Source: Vulcanimicrobiota bacterium
Lineage (GTDB): Bacteria; Vulcanimicrobiota; Vulcanimicrobiia; Eremiobacterales; Eremiobacteraceae
DNA length: 5,260 nt
Assembly: GCA_019232725.1 (NCBI GenBank)
Contig: JAFANK010000339.1
Location: forward strand, 1 to 5,260
Direction of reading: 5' to 3'
Positions within the stretch are counted from its first letter, which is position 1, and each line of letters opens with the position of its first letter. The translations under genes were made by a program, and so were the position numbers. This document shows positions 5,178-5,260 of this stretch, in pieces. The notes below the pieces were generated by a model. The model did not search any database and had not been told where the DNA came from. It worked only from the letters and a program-made list of their open reading frames with translations.

Positions 5178-5260
5178 CTACAATTCAGAATTTCGACGCT
5201 CGCGGAAAAACACACGGAGCATCTCCGCCGCCTCCGCTTCTCTCACTCCCTTCTCCACTT
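5178..5260 (-). CDS. tadA: C-terminal end of a TadA-like tRNA adenosine deaminase (partial)
   Basis: Only the last 26 codons are in the window, ending at TAG (5180-5178). They read GVREAEAAEMLRVFFRERR near the C-terminus, matching the closing helix of TadA, where a GV(L) turn is followed by an acidic/Ala helix and the end motif (L)xxFFRxRR. TadA makes inosine at position 34 of tRNA-Arg(ACG). The catalytic HAE and PCxxC motifs lie beyond the window, so the call rests on this end motif and on context: tadA, serine tRNA genes and the SRP RNA gene are often neighbours in bacteria. Another short protein with an FFRERR end cannot be excluded. Confidence 0.65.
   Translation of the reverse strand, partial: VEKGVREAEAAEMLRVFFRERRNSEL

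Overview
The window comes from a GC-rich bacterium (about 60% GC by eye), and every gene I can support lies on the minus strand. The organism is not firmly placed. The signal recognition particle RNA is the small type of about 97 nt without an Alu domain, which argues against a Bacillus-type Firmicute. A DUF4446 membrane protein, GTG/TTG starts and tRNA genes with encoded CCA would fit a high-GC deep-branching phylum such as Chloroflexota, Armatimonadota or Eremiobacterota. That placement is inference, not a diagnosis.

Read in the direction of transcription (right to left), the window opens with the last 26 codons of a gene resembling tadA, the tRNA adenosine deaminase (5178-5260). Two serine tRNA genes follow, anticodon CGA (5043-5134) and anticodon GGA (4802-4892), then the small SRP RNA gene ffs (4526-4622). 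This block of stable RNAs serves translation and protein targeting. The spacers between these genes hold several inverted repeats, the best being a 12-bp stem with a GGAA loop at 4689-4718.

Next come two overlapping membrane-protein genes: a small DUF4446 protein (3957-4430) and an M23-family zinc metallopeptidase with an N-terminal membrane anchor (2810-4009). Their coding regions overlap by 53 bases, and a good Shine-Dalgarno sequence for the second lies inside the first. A 10-codon open frame with its own strong Shine-Dalgarno ends in an ATGA overlap on the DUF4446 start, which suggests translational coupling. After a 124-base gap come lepA, encoding the translation factor EF-4 (862-2685), and rdgB, the house-cleaning pyrophosphatase for ITP/XTP/dITP (208-849), only 12 bases apart and so probably co-transcribed. 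A 15-bp hairpin straddles the rdgB stop codon and is a likely transcription end.

The left edge (1-117) holds the first 39 codons of a possible small Cys-rich protein, running out of the window. Overall this is mainly a conserved housekeeping region. I see no mobile element, CRISPR array, defence system or clear new biological system. The points worth a second look are the leader frame before DUF4446, the long gene overlap, the structured spacer between tRNA-Ser and ffs, and the truncated CxxC frame at the left edge.
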